Assembly: GCF_000005505.3 (NCBI RefSeq)
Contig: NC_016132.3
Location: 22,806,501-22,870,500, forward strand
Length of the DNA: 64,000 nucleotides
Direction of reading: 5' to 3'
Source: Brachypodium distachyon
Taxonomy: Eukaryota; Streptophyta; Magnoliopsida; Poales; Poaceae
The notes under the pieces are model-generated. The model saw only the letters and a program-made list of their open reading frames with translations, had not been told where the DNA came from and searched no databases. A program made the position numbers and the translations under genes. Positions within the stretch are counted from its first letter, which is position 1; each line of letters begins with the position of its first letter. This document shows positions 48,208 to 60,637 of this stretch, piece after piece.

Positions 48208-51200
48208 TTGGACGTGCCGATCACTTTCAGCCCTGACGATCACCCAACCCGGCAACTGGGGTCAGAAGTTTTGCCCTTCGTGGTCTCGCCGATCATCAAC
48301 AACATGACAAAGACCAAGGTGCTGGTGGACAACGGAGCAGGGTTGAACCTCCTGTCCGCCAGGTTGGTGGAGAAGCTTCAGCTGCCGTTGGAGCAGATGA
48401 AGCCCACCAACCCGTTCCGAGGAGTGAACCCCGGGATCGTGCGCCCCTTGGGGCGCATCACGCTGCCGGTTACCTTCGGGTCTCGGGAAGCGTTTTGAAC
48501 CGAGCACCTCGTGTTCGATGTGGCTCATACCCCGCTGCTGTACAACGGGATCCTTGGTCGGCTGGCGCTGATCAAGTTCATGGCGGCAACTCATGGCGCC
48601 TACGGCGTGATGAAGATGCCATCCACGTACGGAGTCTTCTCGATCAAGTGCGACCTCAAGGACGGGGCTTGGTGTGTTGGCGAGGTCGTCAAGGCCGCCG
48701 CAGCTGATTCTGGTGACGAAGGCGTCGCCGGAAGTGAAGGCTCGCTGCCGGGCGATGGCCCCGCAGCGAAAAAGGCTCGTGTCGCCCCGCAGGAGCTTGC
48801 TGGGGGAGGCACAAGCTCGAGCTCACGCCCCGGCAAGGGCCAGAAGCTCAAGGAGGAGGCCGCCAAAGTGAAGAAGCTGCTCCTCCAGGCCAGCAACGAG
48901 GAGCGCACCATCACCATCGGTGCAAACCTCAATGCCAAATAGAAAAGCACCCTCATCACTTTCCTCCGGGAGAATGCCGACATGTTCGCTTGGAAACCAT
49001 CGGATCTTCCCAGAGTCTCTAGGGAGGTGATCGAGCATCGACTTGCGGTGCGTCCAGACGCCCGCCCCGTCAAGCAGAAGATTCGCCGGCAAGCACAGGA
49101 GTGTAAAGACTTCATCAAGCAAGAAGTGGAGAAGCTGAAGGCTGCGGGAGCTATCAGGGAAGTACCGTACCCCACTTGGTTAGCGAATTCAGTTGTAGCA
49201 CTCAAGGGTGAGAATAAATTACGCATGTGTGTAGACTTTACAGATCTTAATCGCGCATGTCCAACAGGCCCTTTCCCTGTACCCCGCATTGATCAAATAG
49301 TAGATTCCACTGCCGGTTGTGATTTATTGTGTTTTTTGGATGGTTTTTCCGGATACCATCAAATTAAGATGGCACTCGAAGACGAGGAAAAAACGGCGTT
49401 CATCACCCCGGTTGGCTGCTACTGCTACACATGCAGGCCTTTCGGGTTGAAGAACGCGGGCTCAACATTCCAGCGTGCATTGCGCGAGTGTTTGGGACCC
49501 CAGCTAGGCCGGAACGTTGAGGCCTACATGGATGATATCGTCATCAAGTCAAAGCACGGGGACTCGCTTATTGATGACTTGCGGGAGACGTTTGATAATC
49601 TCCGCAGGATCAAGCTCAAGTTGAACGCTGAGAAATGCATTTTTGGTGTAGACTCGGGGCAGCTTCTGGGCTTCTTGGTTTCACACAGGGGGATTCAGGC
49701 CAACTCGATGAAGATAGAAGCTATCGAGAAGATGGAGGCTCCCCGCAGGGTGAAGGACGTTCAACGCCTCAACGGCTGCGTAGCCGCGCTGGGGCGTTTC
49801 ATCTCAAGGCTGGGCAAACGCACCCTGCATTTCTTCAAGGTGATTAAGAAGAAGGGCCCAGTTGACTGGACCCCTGAGGCTGAGGCAGCGTTCCAGGATC
49901 TCAAGCAGTACCTGAAGTCGCCGCCAATCCTCGTCGCCCCCAAGCCGGGCGAGCCGCTGCTACTCTACCTAACGGCGACTGACCAAGTGGTCAGCTCGGT
50001 GCTTGTTGCTGAGAGAGAAGAAGATCTCCCAGGGGCTGAGCTTGCGGGGCAGGGGGCTGAGCCAGCCCCGGCAACCGCCTCGGACCCGGGAACCGCTGTC
50101 GAGCCAGCGGCGCAAACACCGCGCAAGCTGCTAGTGCAGCACCCGGTGTACTTCGTCAGCACGGTGTTGCGTGACACCCGCACGCGGTACCCGCACGCGG
50201 TACCCGCAAGTGCAGAAGCTCTTGCTGGGGATTCTGCTTGCATCACGCAAGCTGCGCCACTACTTCCAGGCGCATCGCGTCATGGTGGATTCGGGGTTCT
50301 GCCTCGAGCAGGCCCTCACCAACCGTCACCGGAAGGGTGGCCGAGTGGAGGATGGAGTTGTCGGAGTTTGATCTGCATTTCACTAACACCAAGAGTATCA
50401 AGAGTGCTGCTCTGGCTGATTTTGTTGTAGAGTGGACCTCGATAGGCATAAAAGAAGAGCAGCCGGAGACCAGCCTGCCCGGCAAGCTGGATGAAGGCCA
50501 CTGGATCATGTACTTCGACGGTGCTTTTAGCTTGCAGGGAGCTGGCACCGGAGTCGTCATCGAGTCTCCCACGGGAGACCAGTTGAAATTCGCCATCCAG
50601 CTCGACTTCCCCAACTCCACCGACAACACGGCTGAGTACGAGGGGCTGCTCGCCGGGTTGCGGGCGGCAATCGCCCTCGATATCAAGCGCCTGGTTGTTC
50701 GCGGGGATTCCCAACTCGTGATCAACGAGGTTAACAAGGACTACGACTGCCCACAGATGGCAGCGTACGTGGATGAAGTCCGCAAGCTAGAACGTAGGTT
50801 CAAGGGTTTGCAATTCGAGCACGTCAAGCGCAAGGCTAACTTCGCGGCTGACGAACTGTCCAAGTGGGCAGCGGAGCGCCGGAAGGTCCCGTCGGGGGTG
50901 TTCTGGCACAGGCAGACTACGCCTTCAGTCACTCCCAAGCCGGCTGCCGGGGAAACCCACTCAGAAACCGAAGGAAACCCCGCAGCAGCAGCGGAGGTCC
51001 ATGCCGCTGATGTGGCGGCATGCATGAGCGGGAAACCCCTCCTTGGGCGGTGGACATCGCCCTCTACCTCAAGGGGGAAGCCATCCCGGAAGACGACGTT
51101 GCCTCGGAGTATGTAGCCTGGCAAGCCAAGATGCACACTCTGGTAGACGGGGATCTCTACCGGAGGCCTGCAGATGGAGTGAAGCTCCTCTGCGTGCCCC

Positions 51201-52279
51201 AAGATGAAGGGCGTGCACTTCTGGAGGACATACACCGAGGCACATGCTTGCATCATGTGGCCTCCTGGGCTCTAGCCGGCAAGGCCTTCCGGCACGGCTT
51301 CTACTGGCCTACAACGCTAGGCGATGCCGAGTAGCTAGTCAAGACGTGCGAGGCGTGCCAGTTCCATGCAAAGAAGAGTAACCAGCCGGTGCAGGCCCTG
51401 AGGGTCATTCCATCCTCCTGGCCGTTCGCGGTCTGGGGGCTGGACATCGTCGGCAAGTTGTCGAGAGCGGTTGGTGGCTACGAGTATCTGCTCGTGGCCA
51501 TCGACAAGTTCTCCAAGTGGGTGGAGGTGGAGCCAGTGAGGAAGGTGACTGCTCAGTCGGCCATCAAATTCTTCAAGAGCATTGTGTGCCGGTTCGGTGT
51601 GCCCAACAGCATCATCACCGACAACGGCACGCAATTCACGAGCGCGGTGTTCCAAGCCTACTGCGAGGTCATGGGCACCAACATCCACTTCGCCTCTGTT
51701 GCTCACCCGAAGAGCAACGGACAGGCAGAGCGAGCCAACGCAGAGGTGCTGCGGGGGCTCAAGACTAGAACCTTTGACAAGCTCAAAGGCCACGGGAAGC
51801 ACTGGGTCGAAGAACTCCAGCCCGTGCTGTGGTCAATCAGGACCACACCTAGCCGGGCAACGGGCGAAACTTCTTTCGCCCTTGTCTACGGGGCAGAAGA
51901 GGTGCTGCCCCTCGGGCTCAAGCACGGATCCCCTCGGGTATGCGCATATGGCAACCATTGCCAACACGAGCAGAGGGTTGACGATCTGAACTTCATCGAA
52001 GAACATCGATGCTGGGCTGCTGTACGAGCTGCACGCTATCAGCAGGGACTCCGCCGTTATCATGACAGGCGGGTCCGTCCCCAAGACCTCGAGGTCAGAG
52101 ACCTTGTCCTGCGCCGAATACAAGGAACGAAGTCCAAGAACAAGCTCGCTCCGAAATGGGAAGGCCCCTTCCGGGTAGTGCAGGTGACCAGGCCGGGGGC
52201 TGTCCGGCTGGAAACCGAAGAAGGCTTGCCGGTGCAAAACAGTTGGAACCTTGAGCACTTGCGCAAGTTCTACCCGTGA
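48208..52279 (+). pseudogene. Gypsy (Tat) pol remnant: PR, RT, RNase H, aRNase H, integrase
   Basis: Protease has KVLVDNGAGLNLLSARL (the catalytic triad reads DNG) and is cut by a TGA at 48496-48498. A TAG at 48940-48942 precedes the RT frame. RT (48982-49690) shows LDGFSGYHQI and YMDDIVIKS. RNase H follows to about 50170, where a frameshift lies. The archaeal-type RNase H (50510-50880) has YFDGAFSLQGAGTGVV, AEYEGLLAGLRAAI and VVRGDSQLV. Integrase (51240-52279) has CEACQFHAKKS, WGLDIVG, ITDNGTQF and NGQAERANAEVLRGL, with a TAG at 51332-51334, and ends in a basic tail. RT position 49170-49375 differs strongly in codon usage from the rest. Confidence 0.9.
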
Positions 52280-53706
52280 AGCGGCGGAGCCTTACCCACG
52301 GGTGATGCTGCTGCAGCATGCCTCTCGAACTAGTGTAGCCGGGCAACCCCCGATTGTAATCCGCTAGTTTCTATGAATAAAGATAAGTGGTTTCTCCTGA
52401 ATTCCAAGTTGTTTCGATCGTTGCATGTTCTTTCTTCTATCTCCTGCTCTAAGTGCACATAAGTCTCTTTCTACCCTTGGCTATGAGCAGGGGGCTGCCG
52501 GAGCCTCGAAAACAGAAATCCCAATGCCGGATCACTCCGGCACGGGGTCGTGCCGTTGCTGGGTTCCCTGCAATGCGCACCACGCAGTGCCTGCGTCTTG
52601 GAAATGGAAGAGTGCTCACACCCAAGTTTGGTATCGACCCTTCTGTGCCCGGGCGCTGGGAGGCCGAGGGGTTCTCTGTGCTGTATTGTTTTTCGTGCAT
52701 TTCGAAAAAAAATTACGACGTCTCTGGATTGGTAATAATCTCACATGCAGGATAAAGATGGGGGTCAGACACACTGTGATGCCCGTGGAGTGCTCACAGA
52801 CCGTGTCATCTAGCGGGTAGCCACTGGTGCATGGCGACCGCTTCAAGGTTCTTACCGCAGGAGGGTGTCGCCACGTGCGCTGCGGTAGCTCGGCACGCAT
52901 GGCGGCAGCATTCTTCACCACACTTATAAAAGGGCATGGTGGCCATGGAGCAACTCAGCACGGAGCTAAGGAGATGGCTGCAAGGGCGAGGGAGGCCGCA
53001 GTGACACGGTGGTGGTGCATGCCATCCGCGCTCGGCGCCGATGGGTGCACTGCCACCGTGCCCATGCCCCATCCCTCCAACAGGCGGTTCCAAGGCGAGG
53101 GTTGTCGCGGAGACGCTGGGGTGGTGCATGCCATCAGTGGTCAGCGCCGATGGGTGCACTGCCACAGCTTCCTTGCCGCATCCCTCCAGCAAGCGTTCCA
53201 GGTGCAGAACTGATACGTTCGATGTGAGAATAGACAACTAAGTGCATGATCCTAGGCGCCTAGCTTTCTAATACTAACGCTGGCTTGTTGGCGTGGGTCT
53301 GGTCTTGCGTGTGGCTGGAGTGTTAGAAGGACGCTTGTGGGGGGAGTGCGCTCCTCATGCGGCTTGCGGGTCCGTCCCGTGGGCGCGTGCTTGGGAGTAG
53401 CTAACCCGCAAGCGGAGTGGCTCGCCGCTGCTACTTGTCCCCAGGTTGGCACTGCGGGTCCGTCCCAGGTCCCTGGTCCGGTTCAGTCGGTAGCGTGCGA
53501 GTCCCCGGTAACACAAAGCGCAACACACGGGGACAAGAAGATCCACCCCCGCGAGTCAGTTTCAGGAACAAGAACCAAGTAGAACCAGAAAACGAAATTC
53601 ATAAAAGTAGCGAACGATTACATGGGCTAATAAAGCATTAATTGTTCAACGGCACCAAGCGCAACACTTGCAGGAAAAAAAAGGAAAAACAAAAGCTTGC
53701 AGGGGA
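52280..53706 (+). other. Gypsy spacer between integrase and antisense ORF
   Basis: No sense-strand coding is recognisable. An AATAAA lies near 52377, 100 bp after the pol stop. A direct duplication of about 109 bp period covers roughly 53011-53210: GTGCATGCCATC at 53015 and 53124, both followed by GCGCCGATGGGTGCACTGCC. A small inverted motif (CTTGCGGGTCC / CCCGCAAG) lies at 53361-53411. Confidence 0.5.
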
Positions 53707-56700
53707 CTAAGACGGCTGGTTGCCGGGGGCTTCCACTGAGCGCCCCGGCTCCGGTTCTGGCTTCCTCTGCATCCGGTCCACCGATTCGTCGACGAACGGG
53801 CTGACCACCCTGGTGTGGGAGGGGCCGTCCTCGCTGTCCGACCACGCATCCAGCAGCGTCTCGAAGGGGAAGTCACGTGGTAGTGCTGTAACATCCCAAA
53901 AATTTCAAACTTTTACATGTGCATTGCATCCATGAGCATCATGCCATAATTTCATATTTGAATTCAAATTTGAATCTCAAAAGGTTTAAAAGATTTTATT
54001 TCAATTTAAACCCTAGGGTTTTCACCCATTTGAGCTTTGGATCTTCAAACCAATAGGGTTTATTTATAAAAGGGGTCTATTGCATAATTAAGCTATCCCA
54101 TATTTTTTGGATAATTATTTGGAGTTGAAAAAGTATTTTATTTAAATAGTTATATAGCCCTAAAGGCATTTATAGGGCAAATGTATTTTTACATATTTTA
54201 TTTTGAAGGGAAATTACTCCCAAAAGTTGAATGATGATAAAACATGATTTTACAATTTTGGAATTTATTTGGGCCAATTTGGAGTTCAAAATCAAAAGTT
54301 ATCAAAGAAATGAGAAAAAGGGAAAAAAAAAGAAAAAAAAGGGGAAACCGGACCGGTCCGACCGCTTGGGCCGAACCGGCCCATAACCGACCGCGCCCGA
54401 ACCGCCCTAGCCGACCCGATCCGCGCGCGCGCCCGGACCGTGCCGCTGACAGGTGGGACCCACCTGTCAGGGCAATCTTCCCCGAAGGAAAGCCCCCGCC
54501 CCGCTGCCGTCCCAGCGCGCCATCGCCGCACCCCGCTAATCCCGACCTTCCCGAAGCAAGCCGCCCGCGCCCCTATAAAGCCCGAGCGCCCCGCTTCTTT
54601 TTTCGTCTCTTGCCTCCTCGAATCACTGCGCCCACGCAGCCCAATTCCTCGCCGGAGTAAGCCACTGTGCCGCCGTTCTTCCTTCACCGCCGACGAGCAA
54701 GTAAGCCATCGACGCCACGCCCAGCACCTTTGCGTTTCTCTTGGTGTTTCGCATCTTTTGACTCACGTAGATCTTGTTTTGGTGCTCTGACGTGCAGCTC
54801 GCAGGAGCCCGGAGCCCACGCCGCCCGCCGCCACGGCCACGTCGTCCTAGGCGACGCCCTCGACCCCGGTTCGCCGCGCCGACCGCGTCACCCGCTCCGT
54901 CACACCGAGCCGCGCCCCTTGGGCACCTCCCCGAGCCGCCCGCGTCGCCGGAACCGCCCGCCGCCGCTCCCCGCCGCTCGCCGGAGCTCCTCCCGAAACC
55001 CTAGCTCCGGTGAACCTCCATCTTCAATCTCAACTGTCCGATCTCCTTCTACGGTCAAGATTAGATCGGGATTAATTCCCTTAAATGAACCGGTACGCAC
55101 CAATAAGGAGCTGACACGTGGCACTGCTTAATAAAAATGAAAATCTAATTTTAATCCCCTAGAATAATTAAATGGCACTTTTGCAGAGAAGCCCCTGTAG
55201 CTTCAAATGATCATAACTTTTAAACCCTTTGGTCAAATTTGACAAACTTTAATTTTTTGGAAAGCTCTCAACTAATTTGAATTTGAATATTTAATGCCAT
55301 TTAATTTATAACTAATTAGTTAGAAATTCTTTTTAATTGAAACCGGTGGCCAAAAATTTGTTTTATTATCCTTTGTCCATTGGGACAAAGAAATAAATAT
55401 TTTGAATAAAATTGTTTGGCTGATGCCAATAAAACCTTATTTAGGGATTTAATAAATTGTCTTTGCCTTTTTGTTAAAACCCTAATGCATTTGTTTTAAT
55501 TACTAATGCTTAGGAATAGTTGATCACCCAAATAAAATAAACCCAATCATGTCACATGTTTACATTGCGTCATAGCATAAATTCTTTTGTCATGATTGAA
55601 TTGTGTGTTTATGTGTGTGTATATTGTTTGTTTCGTATAGTTTTCTCGGAGAGCGAACCTTGTGATTGTGACGAGTATTTGAACTCCAACTGCTACCAAG
55701 GCAAGTTCACTTTGATCATATCCTATTGCTGTTTGTTTTTAAAATACTTATGCATTAGAGTTGTTGTAGAAATGCATTGTTAGGACTATTACTCGTACTT
55801 ATGCTAGCTATGATTGACCTACTAGCTATAGGGTTACCTTTGCTATGAATTCTCCAACAATAGCCATCGTGATTAGTATTGCTTAGCCATGCTATGTTAG
55901 TAAACGTGGGAGGGAATCTCAATCACTGTGAAATGATGAAGTGGAGTGATTTTGGAAACTTGGCAAAAACAACCCTAATGAACCATCCTGGGTGGACTGC
56001 TTTGAGATTTTGAGATTTTATGCGATGTTAGGTCCATTTCTATGGGTCCCTCTGAGTCGAGTCTCCATGGATTCGGAGATGGATCGTCCATCGATGTCTC
56101 TTCCGTGGATTCGGGGAGCGCTTGCATCGCAAATGTGGAATGCCACCTGGGGTATCAGAGATTGGACTAGTTTCCTGTTTAGTAGCTTCCAGTACAACCA
56201 TAAGCTAATATGGGCTCTGGCTGGATGGAGTAAGAAATAGGAACCCAGATCTGAGGGATTGTACTGAAGTAGTTGTGTAGGTGGGAGCGCGGGTCCCTCA
56301 GGTGGTCTGGTTGAATATGTTCTGAAATTTTTTGAAGTCGATGCCGTTGCTACTCTACCCGGAGGACAGCAAGGGATTAACACGTCGATTTCTTGTGGGG
56401 ATGTGTACAACCTCTCGAGAGTGTCAAACTAAGTACTTAGCCGTGTCCCCGGTTACAGACAATTATGAGCAACTAGATATTAGGGCTGTAAGGAAGGTCT
56501 CACTCATTCCAATTTCTTAAATAAAATGAATGGTTTGAATAGGGTAGGGGCACTTGATGTTTCTACTCAATGTGCTCTAGGTTAATAGGAGCATGGGTGT
56601 TTCTACCCTGTGTCCATAGTTAACAATATTGTAACATTCAATTGTAGTAAGATAAACTATGTTTTGCTACCACGCCATAAAGCCTGAACCCCACTATACC

Positions 56701-59700
56701 TCAATTGCATATACTGGGTAGGATCTATTACAGCTTACAGGTGAACTTGCCAATACATTCAATGTATTGACCACGTAGTGGCTGCAATTAATAATGCAGG
56801 TGAATCTGACGAAGAGTGAGGTTCGTCGATGTTCTTTGGGTCATATGCTTACATTCCAACATGCTCTCCCCTCTGGGAGTAGATGAGGCCCATTTGCTCT
56901 ACCTTTCTGCTGCAGTTTTATGATACAATGTTATCATGGTTTTGAAACAATATTTGTTTATGCTGGCCTAGGAGGTCATGCAAGATTGTAAGTACAATTG
57001 AGTTCTGGATGATACAATGTAATAAAGTACATTTGACCTTTGTATCTTGGTATTACATCTTGAATTGTGTGTGCTAGTGAGTCGATCAAGGGACTAGCAC
57101 AAATAAGCACAGAGATCGAACCCTTGTAAGGTGGGGGGGTCGCTTCAAGTGCACCCCGGGGAGGATCGTCTCAGCGATCTCCTTGGCGCACGACGCTATC
57201 TCCCTGTCGCAGAATATGGAGATTCACACGTCCAACGCCCCGAGCTTCCCCACCATGTCGGAGAAGAACGGGATGAGGGTGCTGATGTCCGTGCCGTCCA
57301 CCTTCGCGGCCTGCAGCTCGATCCTTGGCAGCAACTCACGCACGGCCTGGGCGATCTCGAGCAGCTTCATGGTCTCCCTCCGCCGCTGCTCCGCCAGCTT
57401 GTCGTGGTTGCCGCGTGACAGCGCCACCGCGTGCTTGGCCTTGCGGACGAGCTCCGCGAGCTCCTTGGCCTTGGCCACATTGTTCTCGCCCATCTTTACG
57501 AGCTCGCCCCGGGCGGTGGACAATTCCGACACGAGATGGGCGCTCCGTTCCTTGGCGGAATCGAGCACCTTCTCTCGCCGCGCCGACGCTGCTGCTGCGT
57601 CCTCCGCGGCCTTGGCCTGCTCCTCCAGCTTCATGCGCAGCGCCTGGAGCTGGGAGGAGTAGCTGCTGACCAGCTCGCTCTTCTCGTTGAGGCGTTGCGG
57701 CCTCGTCCCCGGCCTGCCGAGCCAGGCGCGTCTCCTCCCGTAGCCGGGAGAGCTCCTGCCGCTCCCTCTCGACATCTCGCCCCACCTCGCCGAGTTGGCC
57801 CTTCGCGAGCTCATGGTGCTCCCTCACCTTGTTGAATGAGGTGACGAACGCCAACTACTGCTCCTAGATGGCGTCGAGGAATTGGTACCCCTGGTCGTAG
57901 ATGCTCGGGTCCCATGTGATTGGGTCCCAAGTCGCCTCGGCAAGGATGTCGAGGTCTGGGCTGGAGGTAGCGGCGGACGACGACGAGACCCCTGCCGCAA
58001 TGGTCTGGCCGGGAGGAGCATCGTCCTCTTGCAGGGGAGCCGCCTGCCGCTCCCCCGCCACTTCCTCCTCCACCCCCGCGTCCGAAGGTTGCGGGTCTGG
58101 TGGAGGAACCACGCTCCCGGCAGGAGTCGCCTCCTGCTAGGTAGCCGCGGGATCCGTGCCTCCGGCCTGCGAGGCCGGGGACGCGCTGCCGGGCCCCGGT
58201 CCGGTAGCGATGGTGGGCGCCGCCACCGTTGTGTCTGGGGCGGCGGGGCTTGGCGCGGGAGCCGCCTCTGGCTTGTCCCTCAACCCTGCGTCCTCGACGT
58301 CAGTGGTGAGGTCGATCACCGCGTCGCCCGCCCCCGTTGTGGGCGCAATGGGGCCTTCGACAAAGAGCAAAATGAGTGCTTCAAGCAAAAGCTGAGGTAC
58401 CCGGCGGCGAACGCAAGAGAGCTCTGGACAGGTACCTTGTGGGGCCGCCGTGCTTACGGGGGGAGCTTGATCCCCCTCTGTCCCGGCTTCTGTTGCTGGG
58501 CTGTCCGCTACGGGCTGGATTTTGCCTGCGTGCCAAGGTGAACGCGCGGTTATGGGTCAATGTGCAGAAAGAGCATGTACATTGGAATTAGGGGAAGGGT
58601 CCTTACCTGCTGCGGGCTCCTCCTCCACTGTAATCGGGTCGGCAGCAGCCGTGGTGGCGGCGCCGCTGGCCCCCGCGCTAGCCCGACTAGCACTGGCACT
58701 GGCCCCAGTGTGCGGCTTCTTGCTCGGCGCGACGGGTGCAGGGTCGGTCCTCCCCCTCTTGCCGGCTCCTGCCGGGGTGCTATCCCTGCAAAGCGTCGAC
58801 AAAGGAGTATGGAAACCAGAGCTGGCGCAAAACTTGTAGGAAGAAGGGGGGGGGGGGGAGACGTCGGCTTACTTCGGGGGGTTGAGCTTGAGCGAGTAGC
58901 CACGGAAGATTCTCCGCTTGGGCGGAGCCACGGACCCTCGTGGGGTTGCCGCAGCCCCGGTTGCCGTGGAAGCCGCCACGGCACTAGCGGCCGCTGCGGA
59001 GGCGGCCGCTGCTGCGGGCGCCCTTGGTCTCCGCACTAGAGGCGCGTCGTCCTCGTCCTCCTCCTCCGCCGTCGGGAGGGCCGTCTGGGCCCCGGCAACA
59101 TAGCCAGTCTCATCACCGGAGGACTCGACGTCGAGCCAGCTGAGTTTCATTCCCCCCCCCCTCTCCTCGGCCACATGCTTCCCACGGGCTGCGGGTGGCG
59201 GAGGTTGCACGGCTCGAGAAGGGGAATCGGACATCAGCCCCACTCGTTGCAGGGCGGGTAGCTGCTGACGATGTCGTGCAGCCCCGCGACACCGGCGTGG
59301 AGGGATGGAGCCCCCGGGGGCAGATCCGTGAATGAGGCATCCTCGCCGGTGATCTCCTTCACCGACACCAAGATCGCATCCGGGGTCACGCCCGTGCTCT
59401 GGAGACGCGTGTTGTCTCCGGGCCCCGTGTACATCCATGCGGGGCGAGGCCGCAGCTGCAGCGGCGCGATGCATTGGCTGATGTAGGTGCGTGCCACGTC
59501 AAGATTAGTGAGCCCCGCTAGTCGCAGAGCCTTGATCCTCTCGACGATGAGGAGGAGCTCCTCGTCACGGCTGTAGTGGTCCCGCCAACTGTCCTTGCTC
59601 ACCAGCAGCTCGGTGGGTGCGTAGATGAACTCATCGGGTTCCTCCACGTGAACCCAGCACCAATCCGTGCGCCACTCCTTCTCGATCTTCTTCTCCGTCC

Positions 59701-60427
59701 GCACGATGAACTCCGACTTCATCTTGCCACGGGCACGGAACACCACCCCGGACGACATCGCCTTCGATTGCTCCAGGCGCGGGTAAAAGTAGTGGAGGAA
59801 CAACGCCACCGACAGCATCACCCCAACGAACCCCTCGCAGAGGAATTGGAAGACGGCGAGAAGGAAGAATGAGGTGGGGTGGAGCTGCGCAACACGGAGC
59901 TGGTACGCCGCCATGAGTGCGTGGAGGAAGAGGGAGTATGGAGGCACCAGCCCGGCGAGGATGAAGCGGGCAAACACCCGGAAGTCGTTGTCCTGGTGGT
60001 CGACACCGGCGGAGAAGACGAGCGTCTCCCCGTACTCGTTGAACCGGGAGGCGACGGCATGCCGGATCTTGTCAAGCCCCTCGCCGTTGTAGCGGGGCCT
60101 GAAGAAGGCCTACGTGACCCTCAACTCCCATTTCTTCTGGTCCTTCTCCGAGAGAAGCTTCTTGGGAGCCTTCTCGCCTTTCTCGGCCACAGAATTCTTG
60201 GAGCCTTTCCCTCTCTTGGGGCTGTGGGCGCCATGGGGAATGTGGGCGGAGACTAGCAGCCAAGGATGAGTTCGCCCGGGAGCAGGCGTTGCCGGCCCAC
60301 GCCGGGGGGCTACTGTCGCACCAGTGGCACCCGGGGTACCACCACTACCTAACGCGTGGGTCGTTCCACGTGCTCCCCACAAGGACAGCACCCTAGGTAG
60401 CACCGCTCGAGCTGCTGGGGATGTCAC
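53707..60427 (-). pseudogene. Antisense ORF of the Tat element (putative gypsy-type transposon domain), split by a solo LTR
   Basis: On the minus strand a frame from about 60427 reads through a TAG at 60110-60112 into a 280-residue region at 60107-59234. It contains RYNGEGLDKIRHAV, VFARFILAGLVPPYS and VAQLHPTSFFLLAVFQFLCE, which resemble the domain called putative gypsy-type transposon (PF04195). A low-complexity acidic/Ala/Pro part follows (59230-57860), then a long coiled coil with heptads (57814-57224, for example LQALRMKLEEQAKAAEDAAA). The C-terminus (DFPFETLLDAWSDSEDG to GNQPS) lies left of the solo LTR at 53886-53707. Frameshifts and stops break it. Antisense ORFs in this place are known in grass Tat elements; their role is unknown. 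Confidence 0.7.
53887..57147 (+). repeat. Solo LTR, 3.26 kb, TSD AGTGC
   Basis: The insertion begins TGTAACATCCCAAAAATTTC and ends GTCGCTTCA. AGTGC stands directly outside both ends (53882-53886 and 57148-57152). Removing the insert with one AGTGC rejoins the antisense ORF region without loss. A TATAAAG box at 54574-54580 in a GC-rich zone fits an LTR promoter. No gag, pol or second LTR is present inside, so it is best read as a solo LTR left by recombination, of a family with a very long LTR. Orientation is taken from the TATA box. Small frames inside show no known domain. Confidence 0.82.
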
Positions 60428-60637
60428 CGTTCCAGTGGGACTAGCCGGGCTGCGGGGGTTACCTCGGAAGGCAACAAGGGAATCTTGGTCAGGACGCCCC
60501 CCGGGAAGGCCACTTGCCGGGAGGGTGTTCCCGGGCGCTGGCGCCTACGATAGGGCTGGTGCCCAGCAGGCAGAGCATCTGCGCCACGTGGCCGCCCCGG
60601 CAGGCTACCTGTGCGAGGGACTCGTCAGGGCGAGGAG

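Noticed and set aside
57183..57662. Plus-strand frames rich in Ser/Ala over the Gypsy 3' region
   Set aside because: They are complements of the coiled-coil part of the antisense ORF, which has heptad periodicity and charged residues expected of a real protein.
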